A stretch of DNA of 20,403 nucleotides from positions 1 to 20,403 of IMG/VR virus record IMGVR_UViG_3300044844_000081; one strand, written 5' to 3'. The notes under the pieces were generated by a model. That model worked only from the letters and a program-made list of their open reading frames with translations. It made no database searches and was not told the DNA's origin. Of this stretch, positions 1 to 6,684 are shown one piece after another. The first letter of the stretch is position 1. The number at the start of each line of letters is the position of its first letter. The position numbers and the translations under genes are program-made. This DNA comes from a virus.

Positions 1-386
1 TTAGCGATTACACCGAAAACCTAGTGTTGACCTGGCTCTTTACGGGCAGCAGCGCCACACGCCCCACAGCCTGGTATGTTGGCCTCTTCACGGCTGCACC
101 AAGCGACACTGGTGGCGGCACTGAAGTGACCGGCAATGGTTATGCCCGAGTGGCCACTGGCACGATCTCAGGCTCTGGCACATCCACGACATTTACCAAT
201 GCAGCGGCCATCGAGTTTGCAGCTGCCAGCGGTGGCAACTGGGGATCAATTGGCTGGGCTGGTGTGTTTGATGCATCAAGCTCTGGCAATCTCTTGGCCT
301 GGGCTCCATTGTCCACAGCTCGCACCATCAATGATGGTGATGTATTGCGCATTCCAGCGACTTCATTGAGCATCACTTTGGCTTGA
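1..386 (+). CDS. Phage tail fibre-type protein, 5' end outside the window
   Basis: The reading frame is open to the left edge: bases 3-23 encode SDYTENL, which runs directly into the rest of the protein, so the GTG at 24 is not a convincing start and the gene begins upstream. The sequence then contains YVGLFTAAPSDTGGGTEV, and later LLAW and a C-terminal IPATSLSITLA. I recall this layout from a family of small phage tail or fibre proteins of roughly 130 residues whose N-terminus is SxYxENxLLxxxFxG; this is recognition from memory, not a search. The predicted protein is beta-rich with many Gly, Thr and Ser, and has no membrane segment. It ends one base before the ATG of the next gene, so the two are probably co-translated. 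It is likely a virion component at the base of the fibre or on the tail tube. Confidence 0.72.
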   Translation, partial: SDYTENLVLTWLFTGSSATRPTAWYVGLFTAAPSDTGGGTEVTGNGYARVATGTISGSGTSTTFTNAAAIEFAAASGGNWGSIGWAGVFDASSSGNLLAWAPLSTARTINDGDVLRIPATSLSITLA

Positions 387-387
387 T

Positions 388-1200
388 ATGGCTGCCTATG
401 GATCGGGGAATTTTGGCGCTGGTCAATACTCTGATCCAAGGGTAGGCTACGGCTACGGCTCTTACGGGGTCGGCAATTATTCAAAAGGCTCATTCGAGCC
501 AAGCGTGACGATCACGGCCACCAGCTCCATGAGCATTGGGGCCTCGGTGGTATCAAACGCTGCGGTGGCCATCAGCGCCCAATCCACCATGTCGGTGGCA
601 GCGACCAGGTACACATTCACAGCCCTGGCAATCTCTGACACCAGCTCGATGGCAGTCACTGCCAACAGCATTCAGTCAACGCCCCTGGCAATCTCAAGCA
701 CCAGCTCCATGGCCATCAATGGCCTGCGGTATGCCATTGGTGCAGCCACCATCAGCGACACAAGCACAATGGCTGTGGCGGCCACCAGGTATGCATCGGC
801 TGCCATTGAGATAAGCGACAGCAGCTCGGTGTCCATTGCAGCCACCAGGTACGCATTTGGCGCGTTTGCTATTGTTGACACATCGACTGTGAGTGTGTCG
901 ACCTCAGTGATTGTGAACAACAGCCTGGTGCTGTCTGATTACAGTTACATGGAGGTGGCTGCATTCACGACACAAAATGCAGTCGTTCCAATCGTTTCGA
1001 CATCATCCATGTCAGTCAATGCAAGACTAAAATGGGAAGACGAGAGCGACACATCAGAGACCTGGTCAGCGATATCTGATAATTCAGAAACCTGGACACC
1101 AATCTCTGATACATCAGAAACATGGGATGCAATTAGCGACAACAGTGAAAGCTGGTCGCCAATTGCTGATAATAGTGAATCCTGGCAAATTGCCGCATGA
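388..1200 (+). CDS. Repeat-built putative tail fibre/virion protein
   Basis: A 270-residue protein with three visible parts. Residues 1-41 are Gly/Tyr-rich (YGYGSYGVGNY), typical of flexible phage structural proteins. Residues 42-221 are nine tandem 20-residue units starting ISxTSSM, several carrying AATRY. Residues 221-270 are five tandem 10-residue units of the form DxSExWxxIx. There is no signal peptide, membrane segment or known enzyme motif. The Ser/Thr/Ala/Val composition and regular hydrophobic spacing suggest a beta-solenoid or trimeric beta fibre (inference). It sits between tail-fibre-type genes and starts one base after the preceding stop, so it is probably a virion surface or fibre part. 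The ATG at 388 has no strong Shine-Dalgarno sequence, and translation is probably coupled to the gene before it. The exact role is unknown. Confidence 0.75.
   Translation: MAAYGSGNFGAGQYSDPRVGYGYGSYGVGNYSKGSFEPSVTITATSSMSIGASVVSNAAVAISAQSTMSVAATRYTFTALAISDTSSMAVTANSIQSTPLAISSTSSMAINGLRYAIGAATISDTSTMAVAATRYASAAIEISDSSSVSIAATRYAFGAFAIVDTSTVSVSTSVIVNNSLVLSDYSYMEVAAFTTQNAVVPIVSTSSMSVNARLKWEDESDTSETWSAISDNSETWTPISDTSETWDAISDNSESWSPIADNSESWQIAA
511..1050 (+). repeat. Nine tandem 60-bp coding repeats
   Basis: Nine consecutive 60-base units encode degenerate 20-residue repeats. Examples are ISAQSTMSVAATRYTFTALA, ISDTSSMAVTANSIQSTPLA and ISDTSTMAVAATRYASAAIE. The most conserved positions are Ile1, Ser2, Ser5 and Met7. 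At DNA level the phrase gccaccaggta recurs at the 60-base period in the central units (around 780 and 840; a variant gcgaccaggta lies near 601). The outer units are more diverged. Confidence 0.8.
1048..1197 (+). repeat. Five tandem 30-bp repeats encoding a Trp decapeptide
   Basis: Five consecutive 30-base units encode DTSETWSAIS, DNSETWTPIS, DTSETWDAIS, DNSESWSPIA and DNSESWQIAA, which form the C-terminus of the protein. Asp1, Ser3, Glu4 and Trp6 are invariant. The unit differs from the preceding 20-residue repeat in both length and composition. Confidence 0.85.
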
Positions 1201-1208
1201 GGTGAAAA

Positions 1209-1823
1209 ATGGCTGATACAACCACCACAAATTTATTACTGACCAAACCAGAGGTCGGTGCATCTACTGATTCCTGGGGAACGAAGCTCAACAGCGACCT
1301 GGACACGATTGATGCATTGTTTGATGCCGGGCCAGTGTTGAAGGTGGCCAAGGGTGGCACTGGAATTTCATCTTTTGGAACTGGTGTGGCCACCTGGCTT
1401 GGCACTCCATCGAGCGCAAACCTGGCAGCTGCTGTGACGGGTGAGACAGGCTCTGGCGCTTTGGTGTTTGGCACAGCTCCAACATTGAGCAATCCAACTG
1501 TCACCAACTATGTTGAAACGCCTTACAGCGCCAACAGCAGCACAGCCATCACACTGGACCTGGCCAATGGCACAGTCCAAATCATCACCCTGACAGGCAA
1601 TGCGACCATCACCATGCCAACGGCCACCAGCGGCAAATCGTTTGTGATGCTGCTCAAGCAAGATGGCACTGGCTCTCGAACTGTGACCTGGTCGACAGTC
1701 AAGTGGGCAGGCGGCACAGCACCGACAATCACCAGCACGGCCTCTCGCCTGGACCTATTGTCATTTTTCGCTGACGGGACAAATTGGTATGGCGCTGTAA
1801 TTTCACAGAACTACACACCATAA
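1209..1823 (+). CDS. Phage tail fibre-like structural protein
   Basis: A 204-residue protein opening with [20 protein letters not shown] and then [10 protein letters not shown], an N-terminal segment that I recognise as recurrent in fibre proteins of marine and freshwater phages; it is thought to dock the fibre to the virion. KGGTG at about residues 48-52 is another common fibre motif. The C-terminal half (roughly 100-204) is a Thr-rich beta segment with [11 protein letters not shown] and a terminal [15 protein letters not shown], resembling the C-terminal sandwich seen in many such proteins. There is no membrane segment. The ATG at 1209 is preceded by GAGGTG five bases upstream. It belongs to the rightward tail cassette and sits immediately upstream of the large adhesin. 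Confidence 0.75.
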   Translation: MADTTTTNLLLTKPEVGASTDSWGTKLNSDLDTIDALFDAGPVLKVAKGGTGISSFGTGVATWLGTPSSANLAAAVTGETGSGALVFGTAPTLSNPTVTNYVETPYSANSSTAITLDLANGTVQIITLTGNATITMPTATSGKSFVMLLKQDGTGSRTVTWSTVKWAGGTAPTITSTASRLDLLSFFADGTNWYGAVISQNYTP

Positions 1824-1833
1824 GGACTGATAA

Positions 1834-4215
1834 ATGTTTGCAGCATCTAAAACAGCATCAGTCTCTGGTGGCTATCAAATCTCACGCAGTTTGCGCTTTA
1901 ACAAGGATGATTCTGCTTATCTAAATCGTAGTGCAGCTAGCATCACAAACAGAAACATTTGGACATGGAGTGCATGGGTTAAGCGTACAAATCTAAGCGA
2001 CTTTCAATATAACTTGTTTGGTGCTACTTATGATGCCAACAGTTATGATGAATTTCGTTTTAATACATCAGACAAATTTCGCTTCTTTATAGTTGGCGGA
2101 GGAGCTGTTACGCTTGATTTAATCACTACTCAAGTATTTCGTGATACATCTGCTTGGTATCACATTATTGTTGCAGTAGACACTACGCAAGCGACAGCTT
2201 CAAACAGAGCTAAAATTTACGTTAATGGCTCTCAAGTAACTGCGTTTGATACAGCAACATATCCATCCCAAAACTATGGGCCTGTGATTAATTTTTCACC
2301 TCAAAACATTGGTTCTAGCCCATCAGGTTTTAAGTTAAATGCTTATATGACCGAGATTAACTTTATTGATGGAACTGCCCTAACCCCATCATCATTCGGT
2401 GAAACAAACGCACAAACAGGCGTATGGCAACCTAAAGCCTACTCAGGCTCATACGGCACTAACGGCTTCTATCTGAACTTCTCAGATAACAGCAACACAA
2501 CAGCCGCTACATTGGGTAAAGACTACTCAGGTAACGGCAACAACTGGACACCTAATAACTTCAGCGTGACTGCTGGTGCGGGTAATGACTCTCTTGTTGA
2601 TTCACCAACATCGTATGGAACTGATACTGGTGTGGGTGGGACTGTGCGGGGGAACTATTGCACATGGAATCCATTGAGTACAGGTGGTGGTGTTGTTCTG
2701 TCTAACGGCAACTTAACATTCTCAAAAACAAGTTCAACTTGCATTGGTGCAGGGACAATATTTGTTTCTTCTGGAAAGTGGTATGCCGAATACACTTGCA
2801 CATCATCAGTAAACATGGTTGGTGTTATTCGTGATACTGATTCACCAAGGTCAATGGATTATGTTGGTTTTAGTGCGAATTCATATGGCTATTACTACAA
2901 CGGGAATAAATTTAATAACAACATAAATGCAGGATATGGTTCATCTTACACAACCAATGATGTAATTGGTATTGCATTGGATATGGACGCAGGGACTATT
3001 GCGTTCTATAAGAATGGAACAAGCCAAGGGACTGCGTATTCTGGTTTAAGTGGAAACTTTACAGTTGCTTCTGGCGATAATGTTTCTGTTAGTGGTGAGT
3101 TGAACACAGGTCAACGCCCATTTGCCTACACAGCCCCAAGTGGCTTCAAAGCACTCTGCACGCAGAACTTGCCAACGCCTACGATTGGGGCGACTACGGC
3201 TACGCAAGCAAACAAATATTTCAATGTTGTTTTGCGTAATGGCGCAGGTTCTGCGGGTGGCACATTCTCAACAACTGTGAACATGGCTAATGGCGCACTT
3301 TTGTGGGACAAAACTAGAAATCTTGGTGGCGATAATTTACTTACTGATTCAGTAAGAGGAATCTCCAAATATTTAGTTTCAAATAGTTCAGGCGCAGAAG
3401 GAACAGATGTTAATTATGTAACTGCATTTGGCACTAATTCATATACTGTTGGAAGTAGTGATTGGCCTACAGACAGAACAGTAGTTGATTGGATGTGGGC
3501 GGCAAACGGCTCTGGCTCAACCAACACATCAGGCTCTATCACTTCAACAGTAAGCGCAAACACTACGAGTGGGTTCTCGATTGTTACTTATGCGGGAAAT
3601 TCCATAGCATCAACAATTGGTCATGGTTTGGGTGTTGCCCCATCAATGATTATTGTTAAGAACAGAACAACAAGTAGCCCAGGTGCTTGGACTGTTTATC
3701 ATGCCTCTTTGGGTAATACATCTTTGATGTTTATGAACACAACTGATGCTGTATATACAGGGGTTGGTGCTTGGAACAGTACAAGTCCCACATCATCTGT
3801 TTTTAGTGTTGGTACAGGCACATTATCTGTTAACAACATTGCCAATAACTTTGTAGCTTACTGCTTTGCTGAAGTAGCAGGGTATAGCAAGTTTGGCTCT
3901 TACACAGGCAATGGTTCTACTAATTTTATCTACACAGGCTTTAGACCAGCTTATGTGTTGATTAGAAGAACTAATGTTGCCGCAGGATGGGGAATATTGG
4001 ATTCAGCTAGAAATTCGTTTAACTCAGCAAATAAATCTATAAACGCCAATGTTTCTGATGCTGAAGGCGTAGGCACAGCGGGTTCACAATATGTAGATTT
4101 ATTGTCTAATGGCTTTAAATGTCTTGATAGCTCAGCAGGATTCAATGCTAGTGGCGATAACTACATCTACATGGCATTTGCCGAAAATCCATTCAAATAT
4201 TCTTTAGCGAGGTAA
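1834..4215 (+). CDS. Large tail-fibre adhesin with LamG-like and SPRY-like domains
   Basis: A 793-residue protein. Residues about 10-190 look like a concanavalin A/LamG sandwich (SLRFNKDDSAYLNRS, WTWSAWVKR, WYHIIVAVDT, AKIYVNGSQV). Residues about 290-430 look like a B30.2/SPRY-type sandwich (SGKWYAEYTC, VGFSANSYGYYYNG, IGIALDMDAGTIAFYKNG). The C-terminal part, about 455-793, is a beta-rich segment seen in phage fibres (FRPAYVLIRRT, WGILDSARN, YVDLLSNGFK). Lectin-like folds suit binding of host polysaccharide, so this is the best candidate for the host-recognition protein. The ATG follows an AAGGA overlapping the previous stop. The gene is clearly richer in A and T than the genes on either side and uses A/T-ending codons more often, consistent with exchange of fibre modules. 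Domain calls come from motif recognition only. Confidence 0.78.
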   Translation: MFAASKTASVSGGYQISRSLRFNKDDSAYLNRSAASITNRNIWTWSAWVKRTNLSDFQYNLFGATYDANSYDEFRFNTSDKFRFFIVGGGAVTLDLITTQVFRDTSAWYHIIVAVDTTQATASNRAKIYVNGSQVTAFDTATYPSQNYGPVINFSPQNIGSSPSGFKLNAYMTEINFIDGTALTPSSFGETNAQTGVWQPKAYSGSYGTNGFYLNFSDNSNTTAATLGKDYSGNGNNWTPNNFSVTAGAGNDSLVDSPTSYGTDTGVGGTVRGNYCTWNPLSTGGGVVLSNGNLTFSKTSSTCIGAGTIFVSSGKWYAEYTCTSSVNMVGVIRDTDSPRSMDYVGFSANSYGYYYNGNKFNNNINAGYGSSYTTNDVIGIALDMDAGTIAFYKNGTSQGTAYSGLSGNFTVASGDNVSVSGELNTGQRPFAYTAPSGFKALCTQNLPTPTIGATTATQANKYFNVVLRNGAGSAGGTFSTTVNMANGALLWDKTRNLGGDNLLTDSVRGISKYLVSNSSGAEGTDVNYVTAFGTNSYTVGSSDWPTDRTVVDWMWAANGSGSTNTSGSITSTVSANTTSGFSIVTYAGNSIASTIGHGLGVAPSMIIVKNRTTSSPGAWTVYHASLGNTSLMFMNTTDAVYTGVGAWNSTSPTSSVFSVGTGTLSVNNIANNFVAYCFAEVAGYSKFGSYTGNGSTNFIYTGFRPAYVLIRRTNVAAGWGILDSARNSFNSANKSINANVSDAEGVGTAGSQYVDLLSNGFKCLDSSAGFNASGDNYIYMAFAENPFKYSLAR

Positions 4216-4218
4216 CTC

Positions 4219-4728
4219 ATGTACGCACTCATTGAAAACAACGCAGTCACCAAAGTTGGTGAACTATCAATTCTCTTTCCAAACACATCAAACCCTACTC
4301 ACGCATTTGCTATTGAGCAAGGTGCATTAGAAGTGGTTGAAGGTGAGCAAAAAGACCAACGCTTCTATTGGGTGACTTTTGACAGCTACCAAGTTAGCAA
4401 TGGTGTGGTTACTCGCACATACACAAACACTCCCAAGGCTTTGGAAGATGTAACAGAAACGCCAGAAGGTCAGACTGAGCCTGTCACGACTAAGGGTTTG
4501 AAGTCAACTTGGATTGCTCAAGTTAAGGCATCTGCTAACTCACAACTAGCATCGACTGACTGGTGCGTGACCAGGAAGTTTGAGCGCAACATTGATGTGC
4601 CAGCAGACATTGCCACGGCCCGTGCAGCCATCATCTCTGACTGCACTGCCAAGGAAGCGGCCATTGCAGCCTGCACGACCATGGAGCAGCTCATCGCTGT
4701 GGTCGCACCAGTCACGACCATGGAGTGA
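4219..4728 (+). CDS. Tail fibre assembly-like protein
   Basis: A 169-residue protein directly downstream of the adhesin, where fibre chaperones are usually encoded. The N-terminal half is a beta-rich small domain (YALIENNAVTKVGEL, YWVTFDSYQVSNGVV). The C-terminal half contains STDWCVTRKFERNIDVP followed by an Ala-rich helical tail, which recalls the DWxVxRxxExxxxxP stretch common near the end of tail fibre assembly proteins. The start ATG lies three bases after the previous stop with GCGAGG just upstream. Base composition changes inside the gene: the first half is AT-rich like the adhesin, and from about 4560 it returns to the GC level of the phage backbone. Function is inferred from position and this weak motif. 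Confidence 0.6.
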   Translation: MYALIENNAVTKVGELSILFPNTSNPTHAFAIEQGALEVVEGEQKDQRFYWVTFDSYQVSNGVVTRTYTNTPKALEDVTETPEGQTEPVTTKGLKSTWIAQVKASANSQLASTDWCVTRKFERNIDVPADIATARAAIISDCTAKEAAIAACTTMEQLIAVVAPVTTME

Positions 4729-4730
4729 CC

Positions 4731-4928
4731 ATGGATGCCGATGTTGACAAGCGCCTGGCCGTGCATGAAGCAATCTGTGCCGAGCGATACAACAGTATCG
4801 CTAACACGCTCAAAGATGGCGACAGACGCATGACTAAGATTGAGTATTTGCTCTACGCTGCAATCCTGGCAGTTTTGCTTGGACCAGGCGTGGCTGCCGA
4901 ATTCGTCAAGAAAATATTCGGGCTATGA
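4731..4928 (+). CDS. XhlA-like small membrane protein
   Basis: A 65-residue protein. An N-terminal charged amphipathic helix (DADVDKRLAVHEAICAERY) is followed by a single membrane segment near the C-terminus (LLYAAILAVLLGPGVAAEFV) and a short positive tail. This is the architecture of XhlA-type holin-associated proteins of phages. The ATG at 4731 was chosen because GGAG lies five bases upstream; a GTG at 4725 in the same frame would add two residues. It begins two bases after the preceding stop and ends in an ATGA overlap with the next gene. Probable role: inner-membrane partner in lysis timing. A simple anchored structural protein cannot be excluded. Confidence 0.6.
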   Translation: MDADVDKRLAVHEAICAERYNSIANTLKDGDRRMTKIEYLLYAAILAVLLGPGVAAEFVKKIFGL

Positions 4929-5017
4929 AAGACTGGGCCGTGGCATTCATCGCTGCGGCTCTGTTGACTTCCACCATCGTTTGGTGCTTTTTTGTCATCA
5001 TTTTGTTTTGGCCATGA
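4925..5017 (+). CDS. 30-residue single-helix membrane peptide
   Basis: A 30-residue ORF, MKDWAVAFIAAALLTSTIVW followed by CFFVIILFWP. It is one long hydrophobic helix with a single Lys at the N-terminus. It is tied to its neighbours by ATGA overlaps at both ends (4925-4928 and 5014-5017), the main reason to consider it real. It could be a small holin, an antiholin or a membrane regulator. No family is recognised, and its small size makes the call provisional. Confidence 0.5.
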   Translation: MKDWAVAFIAAALLTSTIVWCFFVIILFWP

Positions 5018-5130
5018 TCTATGCTCTGGTCCTACTAGCAGCTGCCGAATATAGATGCACCAGGTGGATTTGGTCGGGTGATGTCTACAATCGAAGAGTT
5101 GTCTGCATCAAGTGGGAGAAGAGGAAATGA
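5014..5130 (+). CDS. 38-residue conserved-looking small phage protein
   Basis: A 38-residue protein with a short hydrophobic N-terminus (MIYALVLLAAAEYRC) followed by TRWIWSGDVYNRRVVCIKW and a basic tail. I have an impression of similar small phage proteins containing GDVYNRxVxCxxW, but cannot name a family. Translation starts in an ATGA overlap with the peptide before and ends in an ATGA overlap with the gene after. A longer ORF in this frame opens at 4840, but its upstream part overlaps two better-supported genes, so the internal ATG is preferred. Function unknown; the two Cys and three Trp suggest a compact fold at the membrane surface. Confidence 0.5.
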   Translation: MIYALVLLAAAEYRCTRWIWSGDVYNRRVVCIKWEKRK

Positions 5131-5624
5131 TTGATCCGATCACGGCCCTAAACGGCCTGCAAAGCGCCATCAGCATGGTCAAAAAGGCCAGCAAGGTCGC
5201 CAATGATTTGGGCGGTCTGGCCCCCATGATTGGCAAGATGTTTGATGCCAAGAGCCAGGCCACCAAGGCCATGCTCCAGGCCAAACGCGAGAAAAAAGGC
5301 TCCAACATGGGAGCAGCCCTGCAAATCGAGATGGCCCTGGAGCAGGCCAGAGCATTTGAGGAAGAGCTGAAAATGCTGTTCATGCAGACCGGCAAGATTG
5401 ATGTCTGGAACAAGATCAAAGCGCGCCAGGCTGAGATGGACAGGGATGATGCCAAGGAAATGGCAGCCTTGAAGGCCGAGGAAAAGAAAGCCAAACAAAA
5501 AGAGGCTGAGATGAATGAGCTGGCCATGCTTATTGCAGGCTGTGCTTTTGTTTTGTTCCTGGTCTTTGTTGGCGTGAATGAATTGATGGACTTCTGCCAA
5601 ACAACCAAACGCTGTGGTCGATGA
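5127..5624 (+). CDS. Coiled-coil protein with C-terminal membrane anchor
   Basis: A 165-residue protein from the ATG at 5127. A GTG at 5112 is in frame, but the ATGA overlap and the purine-rich GGGAGAAGAGG upstream favour 5127. Residues about 1-60 are Gly/Ala/Lys-rich (ITALNGLQSAISMVKKASK), and about 60-128 form a strongly charged coiled coil (EEELKMLF, AALKAEEKKAKQKEAE). A single membrane helix lies near 130-150 (AMLIAGCAFVLFLVFVGVN), and a short tail with two Cys follows. The layout, with a long cytoplasmic coiled coil and a C-terminal anchor, is unusual for a virion protein and suggests an inner-membrane scaffold, a lysis accessory or an exclusion factor. No named family is recognised. It overlaps the next gene by ATGA. 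Confidence 0.7.
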   Translation: MIDPITALNGLQSAISMVKKASKVANDLGGLAPMIGKMFDAKSQATKAMLQAKREKKGSNMGAALQIEMALEQARAFEEELKMLFMQTGKIDVWNKIKARQAEMDRDDAKEMAALKAEEKKAKQKEAEMNELAMLIAGCAFVLFLVFVGVNELMDFCQTTKRCGR

Positions 5625-5773
5625 ATGAGTATCAGAAACAATTTGATTTGTTTCTCAAAATCTTTGTGCGAATGTGCATTGCCTGGTATGTGCTTGGACT
5701 GCTGCGCTACTTGCCTGATGACTTGTCGGACAAGATCGTGAATCTGCTTTTGAGCAAGGTGGGACTAGGATGA
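5621..5773 (+). CDS. 50-residue small hydrophobic protein
   Basis: A 50-residue ORF beginning MNEYQKQFDLFLKIFVRMCI and continuing with AWYVLGLLRYLPDDLSDKIV. The middle (about 13-30) is hydrophobic enough for one membrane helix or an amphipathic helix, and the remainder is helical. It starts in the ATGA of the preceding gene and ends in an ATGA with the next, fitting the coupled string of the cassette. No family recognised. Confidence 0.5.
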   Translation: MNEYQKQFDLFLKIFVRMCIAWYVLGLLRYLPDDLSDKIVNLLLSKVGLG

Positions 5774-5946
5774 AAATCTCTTTGTATCAAGCCAATGGCC
5801 AATTGCTCAAGGAAGCCCAGAGGGTGATCAGGCAGCAAAACCTCCAGCAGCTTGAGCAATTGAATCGCCAGGCTGAAAAGCAGATCAAAGACCAGCAGCT
5901 CAAGGCACAATGGGTCAAACCTAATTCTGTGGATGTGTACGCATGA
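5770..5946 (+). CDS. 58-residue Gln-rich helical protein
   Basis: A 58-residue ORF, mostly one long Gln/Lys/Arg-rich helix (RVIRQQNLQQLEQLNRQAEK) flanked by short loops. It has no membrane segment and no Cys. ATGA overlaps join it at both ends (5770-5773 and 5943-5946). It could oligomerise as a short coiled coil or bind a neighbouring membrane protein. No family recognised; the call rests on coupling, uninterrupted packing and codon choice like that of neighbours. Confidence 0.5.
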   Translation: MKISLYQANGQLLKEAQRVIRQQNLQQLEQLNRQAEKQIKDQQLKAQWVKPNSVDVYA

Positions 5947-6146
5947 AATACTTAATCGCAATTGCCCTGGTCATGCTCACTGGCTGTGAAGACCGGTACA
6001 GATATAAGTGTCAGAATCCTGACCACTTTCATGCCGAAGAGTGCCAAAAGCCAAAGTGTCTATTCACTCAGCAGTGTCCAGAATACCTGGTCGCACCAAT
6101 ACTTGAAAAGAAGGTGAACGATGTCCAACCTACTCCAGAAAAATGA
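5943..6146 (+). CDS. Small Cys-rich lipoprotein
   Basis: A 67-residue protein with a clear lipoprotein signal: MKYLIAIALVMLTGCED, with lipobox LTGC and the acceptor Cys at residue 15. The mature part contains four more Cys (23, 34, 39, 45) in the pattern Cx10Cx4Cx5C with nearby His residues (DHFHAEEC), which suggests disulphides or a small metal site in the periplasm. An Asp two residues after the lipidated Cys would, by the E. coli +2 rule, favour retention in the inner membrane only if directly adjacent; here the +2 residue is Glu, so outer-membrane sorting is possible. It could be a lysis, superinfection-exclusion or o-spanin-like factor, but a classical Rz1 is present downstream. It starts in an ATGA overlap and overlaps the next gene by 26 bases. 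Confidence 0.65.
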   Translation: MKYLIAIALVMLTGCEDRYRYKCQNPDHFHAEECQKPKCLFTQQCPEYLVAPILEKKVNDVQPTPEK

Positions 6147-6684
6147 GCCTTTAACAGCAGAAGCCATTGAGGTCAGAATCTGGGGCTTTGTGGTGGTGGT
6201 GGTCACACTAATTCTGTGCTTCATCGTGATTGCGCTTTTGTATTCAGTGACTTTTGTCACCCAGCCGATCAAATCAATGGCTCCCATTGACCAGGCTTAT
6301 ACAAAGATGTTGAATGACATCGTGCTGCTGATTGTGGGTGGCATTGGTGGCGTGATGACAAAACGAGCTGTCGGCTCTGGTGCAAGGGCTTTGGCAGCGC
6401 CACAGCCTCCAATGAATATGCAGCCGATGATGCAGCAACCCATGATGATGCAGCCCATGCAGTATGGCTACCCACAGCCAATGCCTGGATACAGCAACAA
6501 TCACGGGTTTACTGCCAGCACCAATGGCATCCCTGCGCAGCCTTTTGGCGCGATGCCGACCTGGACCAATCCAGAGCTTGATGAGTCCTGGACACCTGGT
6601 CCACCACCAGACACGCCACCAGACCATCTTGAGGATGACCATGAGCGCGTTCAATTGGCGGCTGCACGCCAGGAGGCTGACTAA
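6121..6684 (+). CDS. Two-helix membrane protein, candidate holin
   Basis: A 187-residue protein with two predicted membrane helices: about residues 20-46 (WGFVVVVVTLILCFIVIALL) and 66-79 (DIVLLIVGGIGGVM). A long low-complexity cytosolic tail follows: Met/Pro/Gln-rich at about 96-125 (MQPMMQQPMMMQPMQYGYP), then acidic and Pro-rich (PGPPPDTPPDHLEDDHE). The Gly-rich second helix and the position immediately before Rz/Rz1/endolysin make it the best holin candidate, although holins usually lack so long a tail. AAGAAGGTG upstream of the ATG at 6121 is a strong ribosome site and justifies the 26-base overlap with the preceding gene. The stop and next start overlap as TAATG. Confidence 0.6.
   Translation: MSNLLQKNEPLTAEAIEVRIWGFVVVVVTLILCFIVIALLYSVTFVTQPIKSMAPIDQAYTKMLNDIVLLIVGGIGGVMTKRAVGSGARALAAPQPPMNMQPMMQQPMMMQPMQYGYPQPMPGYSNNHGFTASTNGIPAQPFGAMPTWTNPELDESWTPGPPPDTPPDHLEDDHERVQLAAARQEAD

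Noticed and set aside
4840-5130. Longer 96-residue version of the small GDVYNR protein
   Set aside because: The upstream part overlaps the XhlA-like gene and the 30-residue peptide in another frame; the internal ATG at 5014 sits in an ATGA overlap and fits better.
5108-5641. 177-residue minus-strand frame opposite the coiled-coil protein
   Set aside because: A mirror of the Lys/Glu/Ala-rich coiled-coil codons; the plus-strand gene has ATGA coupling and a sensible membrane anchor.
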